6,625 bases of DNA from JBEKHI01 sp050012355 (lineage in GTDB: Bacteria > Actinomycetota > Actinomycetes > Streptosporangiales > Streptosporangiaceae): contig JBEKHI010000441.1 of NCBI GenBank assembly GCA_050012355.1, forward strand, positions 1 to 6,625, given 5' to 3'. This document shows, piece by piece, positions 1-5,693 of the stretch. Numbering within the stretch: the stretch's first letter is position 1; every line of letters begins with the position of its first letter. Made by a program: the position numbers and the translations under genes. Under the pieces are notes generated by a model that worked only from the letters and a program-made list of their open reading frames with translations, searched no databases and had not been told where the DNA came from.

Positions 1-9
1 GGCAGCGGA

Positions 10-74
10 CCGTTCTGGCCGGTGGGGCCCTGCCCATCAAAGAGTGCGGGCAGGGCCGCACCGGCCAGAAACGG
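10..74. repeat. Long GC-rich inverted repeat (stem-loop)
   Basis: The left arm (10-35) and right arm (48-74) are reverse complements over about 26 bp, with one mismatch and one single-base bulge, around a 12-nt loop (36-47). It lies about 130 nt beyond the stop codon of the minus-strand SDR gene, so it could end the operon transcript. There is no T-tract on either side, so it would be a U-less actinobacterial-type terminator. A REP-like element or the end of a mobile element would look similar. The structure is plain to see; the function is inferred. Confidence 0.6.
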
Positions 75-206
75 CACACCCGGGCCGGCGGCCCTGCCAC
101 GCTCATGAGCACCACCAGTACCAGCAGCCGCACGCGCCGGGTGCGGTGGCGAACCTCAGGCCGCCACTACCCGCAACTTTCACGCCGCGGGACCCTTTGT
201 GACCCT
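75..206. other. Non-coding stretch downstream of the SDR operon
   Basis: No open frame here on either strand resembles a known protein; the plus-strand frame starting at 105 reads as low-complexity arginine- and threonine-rich sequence, as expected of a shadow frame. A tandem direct repeat (191-200 and 201-210, first eight bases gaccctt t identical) sits at its right end and overlaps the SDR stop codon. It probably forms the 3' untranslated region of the minus-strand operon, up to the stem-loop at 10-74. Confidence 0.4.
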
Positions 207-959
207 TTACCCAGGGATGAACGCACCGCCAGTGACGTCGAGGACCACGCCGGTTATCCAGGAGGCCTCATCGGAGGCGAGGAAGGCGGCCGCGGTGGCG
301 ACGTCTTCGGGTGTGCCGAGACGCTGGATCGGGTGCGCGCGGACCAGCGTGGCTCGCACGTCCTCCGGGATCCGTTCGAGGTTGCGCTCGGTCAGGATCG
401 TTTCCGGCGCGATGCAGTTGGCCCGTATCCCTGACGGCCCGGCCTGCACGGCGACCTGCTGGGTCAGCTGGGCGATGCCCGCCTTGGCGGCGCCGTAGGC
501 AATGGGGGAGCGAGGGTCGGCATGGCGGCCCGCGGTCGAGCCGATCGTAATGATGGAGCCCCGGCCACGTGCCTTCATCCCCGGCAGGAAGCTCTTCAAC
601 GTCAGGAATGTCGCCAGCAGGTTCGCGTCGACCGACGCTCGCCAGCCGTCCTCCGGTATGTCCTCCAGCAGCGCCGGCGGTGTGCGGTTCCCGCCCGCGT
701 TGGCGACCAGGATGTCAACCGGCCCGAGGCTGTCCTCGACCGCGGCGCGCACCTTCTCGACCTGGTCGAACCTGGTGACGTCGCCGGTTACCGCGAGGGA
801 CTTGCCGCCGATGCGATCCGCCATTTCGCGCACGGCGGCCTCGTCGCGGCCGTGCACCGCCACGGCGGCGCCGCGGCGTGCGAGTTCCGTGGCGATGGCC
901 GCTCCGATGCCGTGGGAGCTTCCGGTGACCAGGGCGACTTGGCCGTCGAGGGCGCTCAC
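207..959 (-). CDS. SDR-family NAD(P)-dependent oxidoreductase
   Basis: This is a complete classical short-chain dehydrogenase/reductase of 250 aa, the usual length. The cofactor motif TGSSHGIG is at residues 12-19, the adenine-contact pair DV at 60-61 and the NAG motif at 87-89. The catalytic tetrad reads N113, S141, Y155, K159 (YGAAK). R38 just after the second strand suggests a preference for NADP(H), which is an inference. The enzyme would be cytosolic and oxidise or reduce an alcohol/carbonyl; the substrate cannot be read from the sequence. The GTG start (957-959) overlaps the TGA of the upstream VOC gene (GTGA, 4 nt) with no clear Shine-Dalgarno, so translation is probably coupled. It is the last gene of the four-gene operon. 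FabG-like ketoreductase and sugar or steroid dehydrogenase annotations would all be possible labels. Confidence 0.93.
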   Translation of the reverse strand: MSALDGQVALVTGSSHGIGAAIATELARRGAAVAVHGRDEAAVREMADRIGGKSLAVTGDVTRFDQVEKVRAAVEDSLGPVDILVANAGGNRTPPALLEDIPEDGWRASVDANLLATFLTLKSFLPGMKARGRGSIITIGSTAGRHADPRSPIAYGAAKAGIAQLTQQVAVQAGPSGIRANCIAPETILTERNLERIPEDVRATLVRAHPIQRLGTPEDVATAAAFLASDEASWITGVVLDVTGGAFIPG

Positions 960-1249
960 TTCGCACCGGCCGGGTCGGGCGTGAGGATCTCCATCAGGTG
1001 ATCGTCGGGGTCGCGGAAGTAGACGCCCTGGATACCGGCCTCGCTGTGATAGATCTGTCCGGGCTGCCGGCAGGCGGGGTCGGCGTAGTAGGTGAGGCCA
1101 GCGGCCTGGATGCGGCCGAAGGCGGCGCCGAATTCGGCGTTGCCGACGGAGAACGCGTAATGATGCTCGGCGACGTCGTCGTAGCGGTCGTAGTCCAGCG
1201 TGACGCCGTTGGCCAGCCGGACCGGGGTGTGGTTCAGTTCGATGCTCAT
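956..1249 (-). CDS. Short VOC-family (glyoxalase/bleomycin-resistance fold) protein, probably internally deleted
   Basis: This 97-aa protein begins with MSIELNHT, a standard opening of actinobacterial VOC proteins, where H7 is usually a metal ligand. From residue 9 it jumps to a strand (VRLANGVTLDYD) that normally follows a first beta-alpha segment. The rest is intact: HHYAF at 29-33, GLTYYADP in mid-protein, and the final GVYFRDPDDHLMEI with E87 as the expected last metal ligand. Family members from memory are about 120-130 aa, so about 30 residues seem to be missing between T8 and V10, in frame. The start is well supported: GGAG lies 7 nt upstream, overlapping the permease stop. VOC proteins bind metal and either sequester drugs or act as dioxygenases, lyases or isomerases. 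Whether this shortened form folds and works is unknown. Confidence 0.85.
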   Translation of the reverse strand: MSIELNHTPVRLANGVTLDYDRYDDVAEHHYAFSVGNAEFGAAFGRIQAAGLTYYADPACRQPGQIYHSEAGIQGVYFRDPDDHLMEILTPDPAGAK

Positions 1250-1257
1250 CGAGACTC

Positions 1258-2013
1258 CTACTTACTCATGTGGGTGTAGATGCGGGCGGCGAGGGCGGCT
1301 GACACCACGAGGATGCCGGCGCTCCACGCCAGGCAGATGAGGACGTCGTGGGCCGCAGGTCCGCCGAGTATGAGGGCTCGCTCGGCCACAACCAGGGCGT
1401 TGACGGGCTGATGGGTGCCGAAGGCCTGGAGCCATCCGGGCATGGAAGCGCTCGGCACGAAGGACGACGAGGTGAACACGAGCAGGAACACGATGGGAAC
1501 GCTCGCGGCCTGGGCCGCCTCGGGGTTGCTGACCCGCAGGCCGAGGCAGACGAACACCCAGGAGATCGCGTACGCGAACGCGATGACCAGGCCGAGCGCG
1601 GCGAACAGGCCAGCGACGTGCGAGCTGCGGAACCCGGCGGCGAAGCCGACGCCGGTCATCACCACGACGACGACGAGGTTGCGGACCAGATCGGCCACTG
1701 TGCGGCCGCCCAGCATCGCGATGCGCGACATCGGCAGCGTGCGGAATCTAATGAGGATGCCGGACTTCAGGTCAGCCGACAGCCCGACCGCGGTGCCGAT
1801 CGCGCCGAAGGCCACGGTCTGCGCGAAGACGCCGGGCATCAGGAAGTCGACGTAGTTCACGCCGGGAACCTGGATGGCGCCGCCGAACGCGTAGCGGAAC
1901 AGCAGCACGAAGATCACCGGCTGGACGGTGGCGAACACCATCAGCTGCGGCGTGCGCAGCAGCGTTAGCAGGTTTCGCCAGGTGACGTCGGCGGTGTCGT
2001 AGATCGCGGTCAT
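1258..2013 (-). CDS. ABC-2 type multidrug exporter permease (DrrB-like)
   Basis: A 251-aa integral membrane protein, the usual length for DrrB-type permeases. Hydrophobic segments lie at roughly 22-40, 57-80, 108-127, 133-158, 168-188 and 226-246, giving the six-helix ABC-2 topology. The loop after the second helix (about residues 81-106, LKSGILIRFRTLPMSR) is the conserved cytoplasmic region that contacts the ATPase in this family. Its ATG (2011-2013) overlaps the TGA of the upstream ATPase gene in an ATGA arrangement, so the two subunits are likely made in fixed ratio. It would form the membrane pore of an exporter together with the ATPase. The family exports anthracyclines and other lipophilic drugs; the substrate here is unknown. 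The gene is complete, and the VOC gene follows 8 nt downstream. Confidence 0.93.
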   Translation of the reverse strand: MTAIYDTADVTWRNLLTLLRTPQLMVFATVQPVIFVLLFRYAFGGAIQVPGVNYVDFLMPGVFAQTVAFGAIGTAVGLSADLKSGILIRFRTLPMSRIAMLGGRTVADLVRNLVVVVVMTGVGFAAGFRSSHVAGLFAALGLVIAFAYAISWVFVCLGLRVSNPEAAQAASVPIVFLLVFTSSSFVPSASMPGWLQAFGTHQPVNALVVAERALILGGPAAHDVLICLAWSAGILVVSAALAARIYTHMSK

Positions 2014-2948
2014 CTCGGATCGCCCCCGGTCAGCGATAGGAAGACGTCGTCCAGGGTGGGCTCGCGGACCGCGACCGATACCGGGTCGGGCACTTGGCTA
2101 TCCAGGGAGCGCAGCACCCGTGTGATGGCGCCGGAGCCGTCGGTCGAGCGGATCCGGATACCGGTTCCGGCGAGTTCGGGCTGATAGCCGGTTGTGCTGA
2201 GCGTCGCCATGGCGAGGTCGGCGTCCGCCCGGCTGCCGAAGCCGAGGTCGAAGACCACGGAGCCGAACCGCGCCTTGAGCTCGGCCGGAGTCCCCGTCTC
2301 GGCTGCCCGGCCGGACGAGATGATGACGATATTGTCCGCGAGTATGTCGGCCTCGTCCAGGTACTGCGTGGTCAGCAACACGGTGGTGCCGGACCGCACC
2401 AGGTCGCGGATGGAGTCCCACAGCCCGAGCCGGCTCTCCGGGTCAAGCCCGGTGGTCGGCTCGTCGAGGAACAGCACCGGCGGGTTGTGCAACAGCGCGG
2501 CGGCCACGTCGAGCCGACGGCGCATGCCGCCCGAGTACGTCCGCACCAGCCGCCCGGCCGCCGAGGTCAGGCCGAAGGCGTCCAGCAACTGCGCGGCGCG
2601 GGCACTGACCTGTTTGCGGTCGACCCGCGACAGCCGGGCGATCAGGGTGAGGTTCTCTCGCCCGGTCAGGTTGGGATCGACGGCGGCGAACTGGCCAGCG
2701 AACCCGATGGTCTGCCGCACCTGAGCCGCGTCCCGCATCACGTCGGCGCCAAGGACGGTGGCGTGTCCCGCGTCAGGCGCGAGGGCGGTGGACAGGATCG
2801 AGACCGTGGTGGTCTTGCCGGACCCGTTAGGCCCGAGCAGCCCGAGCACCGTTCCGGCGGGAACGCTCAGGCTCAGCCCGTCGAGGGCAACGACACGGCC
2901 GAAGGCTTTTCGCAGGTCCTCGACCTCGATTACCGGGTGATCGCTCAT
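2010..2948 (-). CDS. ABC exporter ATP-binding protein (DrrA-like, daunorubicin-resistance type)
   Basis: This is a complete 312-aa ATPase. Walker A is GPNGSGKTT (39-47), the Q-loop glutamine is Q86, the signature is YSGGMRRRLD (138-147) and Walker B is VLFLDEP (158-164) with catalytic E163. The D-loop TTGLD follows at 165-169. The H-loop position holds Q193 (TTQYLDEAD) instead of histidine, which is characteristic of the DrrA subfamily. The C-terminal extension ending in REPTLDDVFLSLTG is also typical of DrrA proteins. It powers the permease encoded by the next gene. The ATG at 2946-2948 is preceded by GAGG at 7 nt spacing. It is the first gene of the operon, behind a promoter covered by the probable TetR operator. 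Without a substrate assay, a gene symbol would be a guess. Confidence 0.95.
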   Translation of the reverse strand: MSDHPVIEVEDLRKAFGRVVALDGLSLSVPAGTVLGLLGPNGSGKTTTVSILSTALAPDAGHATVLGADVMRDAAQVRQTIGFAGQFAAVDPNLTGRENLTLIARLSRVDRKQVSARAAQLLDAFGLTSAAGRLVRTYSGGMRRRLDVAAALLHNPPVLFLDEPTTGLDPESRLGLWDSIRDLVRSGTTVLLTTQYLDEADILADNIVIISSGRAAETGTPAELKARFGSVVFDLGFGSRADADLAMATLSTTGYQPELAGTGIRIRSTDGSGAITRVLRSLDSQVPDPVSVAVREPTLDDVFLSLTGGDPR

Positions 2949-2966
2949 TGCATTGCCTCACATAAT

Positions 2967-2991
2967 TTGATCATACTGTCTGTATGAACAA
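2967..2991. promoter_or_regulatory. Probable TetR operator (inverted repeat)
   Basis: The arms are TTGATCATAC (2967-2976) and GTATGAACAA (2982-2991), reverse complements at 9 of 10 positions around the 5-nt spacer TGTCT. The inner six bases of each arm (TCATAC/GTATGA) match perfectly. It lies in the only AT-rich stretch between the divergent ATPase and tetR genes, over the operon's likely promoter. Size, symmetry and position are those expected of a TetR-family operator, so it probably gives repression of the operon and autoregulation of tetR. Confidence 0.65.
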
Positions 2992-2997
2992 TGTAAG
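2970..2997 (-). promoter_or_regulatory. Probable promoter of the ABC/VOC/SDR operon
   Basis: Read on the minus strand, CTTACA (2992-2997) and TATGAT (2970-2975) are separated by 16 nt and resemble -35 and -10 hexamers (4/6 and 5/6 to consensus). The start site would fall near 2962, leaving a short leader with the GAGG ribosome-binding site. The operator-like inverted repeat at 2967-2991 covers the -10 element and the whole spacer, so a bound repressor would block it. This is inferred from sequence match only. Confidence 0.5.
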
Positions 2998-3002
2998 TCG
3001 GG

Positions 3003-3012
3003 CTAGCGCTAG
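3003..3012. promoter_or_regulatory. Perfect 10-bp palindrome upstream of tetR
   Basis: CTAGCGCTAG is a perfect palindrome centred about 18 nt before the tetR start codon. It may be a second half of the regulatory region, affecting tetR transcription or translation initiation, but a 10-bp palindrome can also arise by chance. Its sequence is unrelated to the operator at 2967-2991, so if it is a site it probably binds another protein. Confidence 0.25.
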
Positions 3013-3024
3013 GGTCAAGAGGTC

Positions 3025-3651
3025 ATGAGTCCTCGTCAGTACCAGATGGGCAAGCGGCAAGAGCAGGTGGCCGAGAGCCGCCGCCGGGCGCTCGACGCCG
3101 CCCGCGCGCTGCTGCGTGACAGCGACAGCTACACCGCGTTCACCGTCGACGCGGTCGCCAAACGGGCCGACATGGCCCGGGCGACCGTGTACTACCAGTT
3201 CGGCTCCAAGACCGGCCTGCTGGAGGCGGTCTGCGACGACATCGCCGAGGCCGGGCAGATGTCCGGGCTGGCGGGTGCGTTCACCCAGCCGGACCCAGAA
3301 GCGGCCCTGCGGGAGTTCGTCGTGGTCTTCGGCCGGTTCTGGGCCGTCGACCGGGTAGTGATGCGCCGGCTGCGGGCGCTAGCCGCGCTCGACCCCGAGG
3401 TCGAGGTGGTGATCTCGTCACGGGACGACCGGCGCCGGACGGGACTGACGGTGCTGGCGAGCCGCCTCGACGGCGCCTCGGCGAAGGATCCTGACCTCGT
3501 GCGCGTCCTCTACATGCTGACCAGCTTCGAGACCTATGACGCGCTGGCCGGACCGGACGAGAACCTGACCGACGTGGTCCCGCTGGTCGCGGACCTCGTG
3601 CTGGCAGCGCTGGGCCGCTTTGACGGCAGCGAAAACCGGTTGCCCGGCTAG
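3025..3651 (+). CDS. TetR/AcrR-family transcriptional regulator
   Basis: A 208-aa regulator with an N-terminal helix-turn-helix at about residues 38-60, including the hallmark TVYYQFGSKTGLL (54-66). A C-terminal ligand-binding/dimerisation region with no sequence-readable ligand follows. The first ATG (3025) is preferred over M8 (3046) because related proteins typically carry a PRxYQxGKRQ-like lead-in before the first helix. The Shine-Dalgarno is poor: AGGG lies 10 nt upstream, and AGAGG lies too close. The gene is divergent from the DrrAB-like operon with a 76-nt gap containing an operator-like inverted repeat, so it most likely represses that operon and releases it when an exported compound or metabolite binds. 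The stop codon lies in the loop of a small perfect hairpin (3643-3659). No damage is visible. Confidence 0.93.
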   Translation: MSPRQYQMGKRQEQVAESRRRALDAARALLRDSDSYTAFTVDAVAKRADMARATVYYQFGSKTGLLEAVCDDIAEAGQMSGLAGAFTQPDPEAALREFVVVFGRFWAVDRVVMRRLRALAALDPEVEVVISSRDDRRRTGLTVLASRLDGASAKDPDLVRVLYMLTSFETYDALAGPDENLTDVVPLVADLVLAALGRFDGSENRLPG

Positions 3652-3659
3652 CAGCCGGG
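3643..3659. terminator. Small hairpin over the tetR stop codon
   Basis: CCCGGC (3643-3648) and GCCGGG (3654-3659) form a perfect 6-bp stem with a 5-nt loop holding the TAG stop of tetR. There is no T-tract, so termination would be weak. The same bases lie between a possible -35 (TTGCCC, 3640-3645) and -10 (TACTGT, 3663-3668; 17-nt spacing) that could drive the ABC-F remnant. Confidence 0.3.
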
Positions 3660-3675
3660 AAGTACTGTCCCTCCG

Positions 3676-4330
3676 GTGGGTTACGCGGAGGTCGCGCACG
3701 TCAGTCACGTGCTGCCGGACGGGCGGATGCTGCTCGACGACGTCTCCTTCCGCGTGGGCGAGGGCACGACGGCCGCGCTCGTCGGGCCGAACGGCGCCGG
3801 CAAAACCACGCTGCTCCGGCTGCTGGCCGGGGATATCAGGCCGCAGGAAGGCACCGTCGCCGCCGTCGGCGGACTCGGAGTGATGCGGCAGTTCATCGGG
3901 AGCAGCGACGCGGCCACCGACGTCCGGGATCTGTTGCTGTCCGTGCCGAGGTGCACTGGGACGCGTGCACCGTCGCGGCGCTCGGCATCCCCTACGACCA
4001 CTGCAAATGGCGGGAGGTCCGCACCTTGTCGGGCGGGGAGCAGAAGCGGCTGGTGCTTGAGTCGCTGCTGCGCGGACCCGATGAGGTCGTGCTGCTCGAC
4101 GAACCGGACAACTACCTGGACGTCCGCGGCAAGCGCTGGTTGACGAGCCAACCGACAACCTCGACCTGCCAAGCGCGGAGGCCCTGCAAACCGGGCTCGA
4201 CGCGTTCGACGGTACCGTGCTCGCCGTCACCCACGACCGGTGGTTCGCGCGCTCGTTCGACCGGTTCCTGATATTCGCCGCCGACGGCACCGTCGGCGAA
4301 TCCACCGAGGCAGTATGGGAGTTACGGGTT
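3676..4330 (+). pseudogene. ABC-F family ATPase, broken by two internal deletions
   Basis: Three reading frames carry consecutive pieces of one ABC-F protein. Frame 1 from the GTG at 3676 gives the N-terminus, with Walker A GPNGAGKTT (residues 37-45) and Q72. Near 3941-3949 the match moves to frame 3, which holds the first domain's signature LSGGEQKR (4026-4049) and Walker B VVLLDEP (4086-4106). Near 4131-4142 it moves to frame 2, which begins at a second Walker B (ALVDEPTDNLD) and runs through the H-loop VTHDRW (His at 4232-4234) to AVWELR. From family knowledge, the first junction lacks a helical stretch of some tens of residues. The second lacks the linker plus Walker A and signature of domain 2. 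Intact members are about 530-560 aa and act on ribosomes, some giving antibiotic resistance. Frame 2 then reads on without a normal stop. A product from this sequence is very unlikely to be functional. Confidence 0.85.
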
Positions 4331-4347
4331 TCTCGGCTCAAGATAAC

Positions 4348-4393
4348 GCGAAGAGTAGGTGCAGTCCCAGCTGCACCGATCCTTCGCTTTGTT
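4348..4393 (+). terminator. Imperfect stem-loop followed by T-rich bases
   Basis: Arms 4348-4364 and 4371-4387 pair as 7 bp (GGTGCAG/CTGCACC), a 4x4 mostly mismatched internal loop, then 6 bp (GCGAAG/CTTCGC), around a 6-nt loop. TTTGTT follows directly. This is the form of an intrinsic terminator for the ABC-F remnant transcript, protecting the downstream hydrolase gene. The T-rich part also overlaps a possible -35 for that gene. Confidence 0.5.
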
Positions 4394-4416
4394 CCGGGCA
4401 TCCCTCGGCGTAGGTT
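4389..4416 (+). promoter_or_regulatory. Probable leaderless promoter of the MBL hydrolase gene
   Basis: TTGTTC (4389-4394) and TAGGTT (4411-4416) are 16 nt apart. The -10-like hexamer ends 6 nt before the ATG at 4423, so transcription would begin at or beside the start codon. Leaderless mRNAs with a TANNNT hexamer at this distance are common in actinobacteria. The alternative is a very closely spaced AGGA ribosome-binding site (4417-4420). Confidence 0.5.
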
Positions 4417-4422
4417 AGGACA

Positions 4423-5055
4423 ATGCTGGAGGTCAAGCGTCTGCACTTGGCGACGTTGCGCGGTGTCGACGGCCGGGACTGGCCGGTGCACGGATTCGTG
4501 GTCACTTATCCAGACGGCGCGGCGCTGGTGGACACCGGTGTCGGCGGCCCGCAGGAATGGCTGGATGACTGGCGGGTGGTCAACCGGTCGGTCGCCGACG
4601 CGCTCGCCGAGCTGGACATGTCACCGGCCGACATTGACCTGGTGATCAACACCCACCTGCACTTCGACCACTGCGGACAGAATTCCGTCTTCCGCCACGC
4701 GCCGGTCTACGTGCAGCGGATCGAGCTGGAACGAGCCGAGCGGGAGTCGCCTGAGCTATACGACTGGTTCGGGTTCATGAACGCCCGTTTCGAGCTGCTC
4801 GACGGAGACGCGGAGATCGTCCCCGGGCTGGCGACGGTGGCCACGCCGGGGCACACGTCGGGACATCAGTGCGTGATCGTCTCGGGAACCGACCTGCTCA
4901 TCGGCGACGCGGCCTACAACAAGGCCATCTACGCTGACCCGGCCCGAGGGGAGCAGATCTCCGGCCAAGCCGCGGACGTCAGCTCGTGGCACAACTCACT
5001 GGGCAGGTTGCGCGCGCTCACACCGGAACGCGTCCACTTCTGCCACGACACATGA
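4423..5055 (+). CDS. MBL-fold metallo-hydrolase, N-acyl-homoserine-lactonase-like
   Basis: This 210-aa metallo-beta-lactamase-fold protein has the HxHxDH metal motif THLHFDHCG, with H78, H80, D82 and H83. The remaining ligands are H144 (TPGHTSGH), bridging D162 (IGDAAY) and H208 (HFCHD). Y165 lies three residues after D162, as the catalytic tyrosine does in AiiA (D191/Y194 from memory), and the ligand spacings are within two residues of AiiA. A lactonase or similar hydrolase of small cyclic esters is therefore plausible, but quorum quenching is not shown. There is no signal peptide, so it is cytosolic. The start at 4423 follows a leaderless-type promoter. The stop comes only two residues after H208, so the tail is slightly short for the family, yet all ligands are present. 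It converges on marR with a 9-nt gap. Confidence 0.88.
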   Translation: MLEVKRLHLATLRGVDGRDWPVHGFVVTYPDGAALVDTGVGGPQEWLDDWRVVNRSVADALAELDMSPADIDLVINTHLHFDHCGQNSVFRHAPVYVQRIELERAERESPELYDWFGFMNARFELLDGDAEIVPGLATVATPGHTSGHQCVIVSGTDLLIGDAAYNKAIYADPARGEQISGQAADVSSWHNSLGRLRALTPERVHFCHDT

Positions 5056-5064
5056 TGCCGCGAG

Positions 5065-5541
5065 TCAGTCCAGCTCGATCGAGCCGAGAAGTCGTGTGGC
5101 CTGGCGCTGGGCTTCCTTCAGGTCGGTCTTTGGCTCGATGGCGGCCAGCAGCAGGTCGTGCAGCTGCCTGCGCTGGGCCGCGGACAGCCGCGCGAACGGT
5201 GTGCGGGCGGACTCCATGCACGCCGCCAGCTGGGTTCTGGTCGCGGCGCCTTCGGGGGTTAGGGCTACCCGCTTTACCCGCCGGTCGTCGGCATCCTCAT
5301 GCCGTTCGACCAGGCCGCGGGCGGCGAGACGGTCAGCGATTCCGGTGGCATTGGACGCGTGGCCGCCGAGGCGGGCCGCTAGCTCGCGCATGGGCATGCT
5401 GCCATCGATCCGCAGCAACGCCGACGCCTGGACCATTGACAGCCCGCATTGCTCCGCGCACTGCGAGAGCTGCGTGACCGTCTGGCCGATGAGCGCGACG
5501 AGCAGGCCGGTTATCTCGCGGGTCTCCGCCAGGTCGGGCAT
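5065..5541 (-). CDS. MarR-family transcriptional regulator
   Basis: A winged-helix regulator of about 158 aa from the preferred start. The core is a first helix pair (ITGLLVALIGQTVTQL), the recognition region (MRELAARLGGHASNATGIADRLAARGLVER) and the wing (EDADDRRVKRVALTPEG), followed by C-terminal dimerisation helices. The frame is open back to a GTG at 5628 (187 aa). I prefer the ATG at 5541 or 5550, because the extra codons read across a perfect 32-bp palindrome that looks like the operator and encode a repetitive, unconserved stretch. An ATG at 5601 with AAGG upstream is the alternative. No convincing Shine-Dalgarno precedes 5541 or 5550. It is divergent from the ABM-like remnant, its likely former target, and converges with the MBL gene. 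MarR proteins usually release DNA on binding phenolic or oxidative ligands; none can be named here. Confidence 0.9.
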   Translation of the reverse strand: MPDLAETREITGLLVALIGQTVTQLSQCAEQCGLSMVQASALLRIDGSMPMRELAARLGGHASNATGIADRLAARGLVERHEDADDRRVKRVALTPEGAATRTQLAACMESARTPFARLSAAQRRQLHDLLLAAIEPKTDLKEAQRQATRLLGSIELD

Positions 5542-5569
5542 GGCGTTCATCGTAGCGCACAGGCTTGCG

Positions 5570-5601
5570 ATGTCGATATTTGACATATCAAATATCGACA
5601 T
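5570..5601. promoter_or_regulatory. Perfect 32-bp palindrome, probable MarR operator
   Basis: ATGTCGATATTTGA (5570-5583) and TCAAATATCGACAT (5588-5601) are exact reverse complements over 14 bp around CATA. The core TTTGA-CATA-TCAAA has the TTGAnnnnTCAA form common in MarR-family operators. It lies between marR (start near 5541) and the divergent ABM-like gene (5694), the position expected for control of both. A consensus-like TTGACA (5580-5585) lies inside it on the plus strand, but no good -10 is found at the right distance. Confidence 0.75.
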
Positions 5602-5693
5602 GCGAACCTTGTTGAGGTCCCGCCGCACATTTCGCCCGGGGACCAGCCAGCGCCAGAGTCACCGGCACCGTCGCGACCTCGCAGGAGAGCAGG

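Noticed and set aside
998..1279. 93-codon plus-strand frame opposite the VOC gene
   Set aside because: It is Val/Gly/Asp-rich shadow sequence; the minus strand has a family match, a ribosome-binding site and operon context.
1348..1968. 206-codon plus-strand frame rich in His, Asp, Glu and Gln
   Set aside because: It is the shadow of the six-helix permease; such polar composition is the usual antisense image of a hydrophobic gene.
2094..2987. 297-codon open frame on the plus strand
   Set aside because: It is antisense to the complete DrrA-like ATPase, with low-complexity Gly/Arg/Glu composition and no domain.
3418..4491. 357-codon open frame on the minus strand
   Set aside because: It is antisense to tetR and the ABC-F remnant. 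The product is arginine/proline/histidine-rich with no family features, while the plus strand has clear motifs. Long antisense frames are common in GC-rich DNA.
4331..4645. Continuation of the frame-2 ABC-F piece as a longer protein
   Set aside because: After AVWELR the peptide loses family similarity, crosses the stem-loop and enters the MBL gene out of frame.
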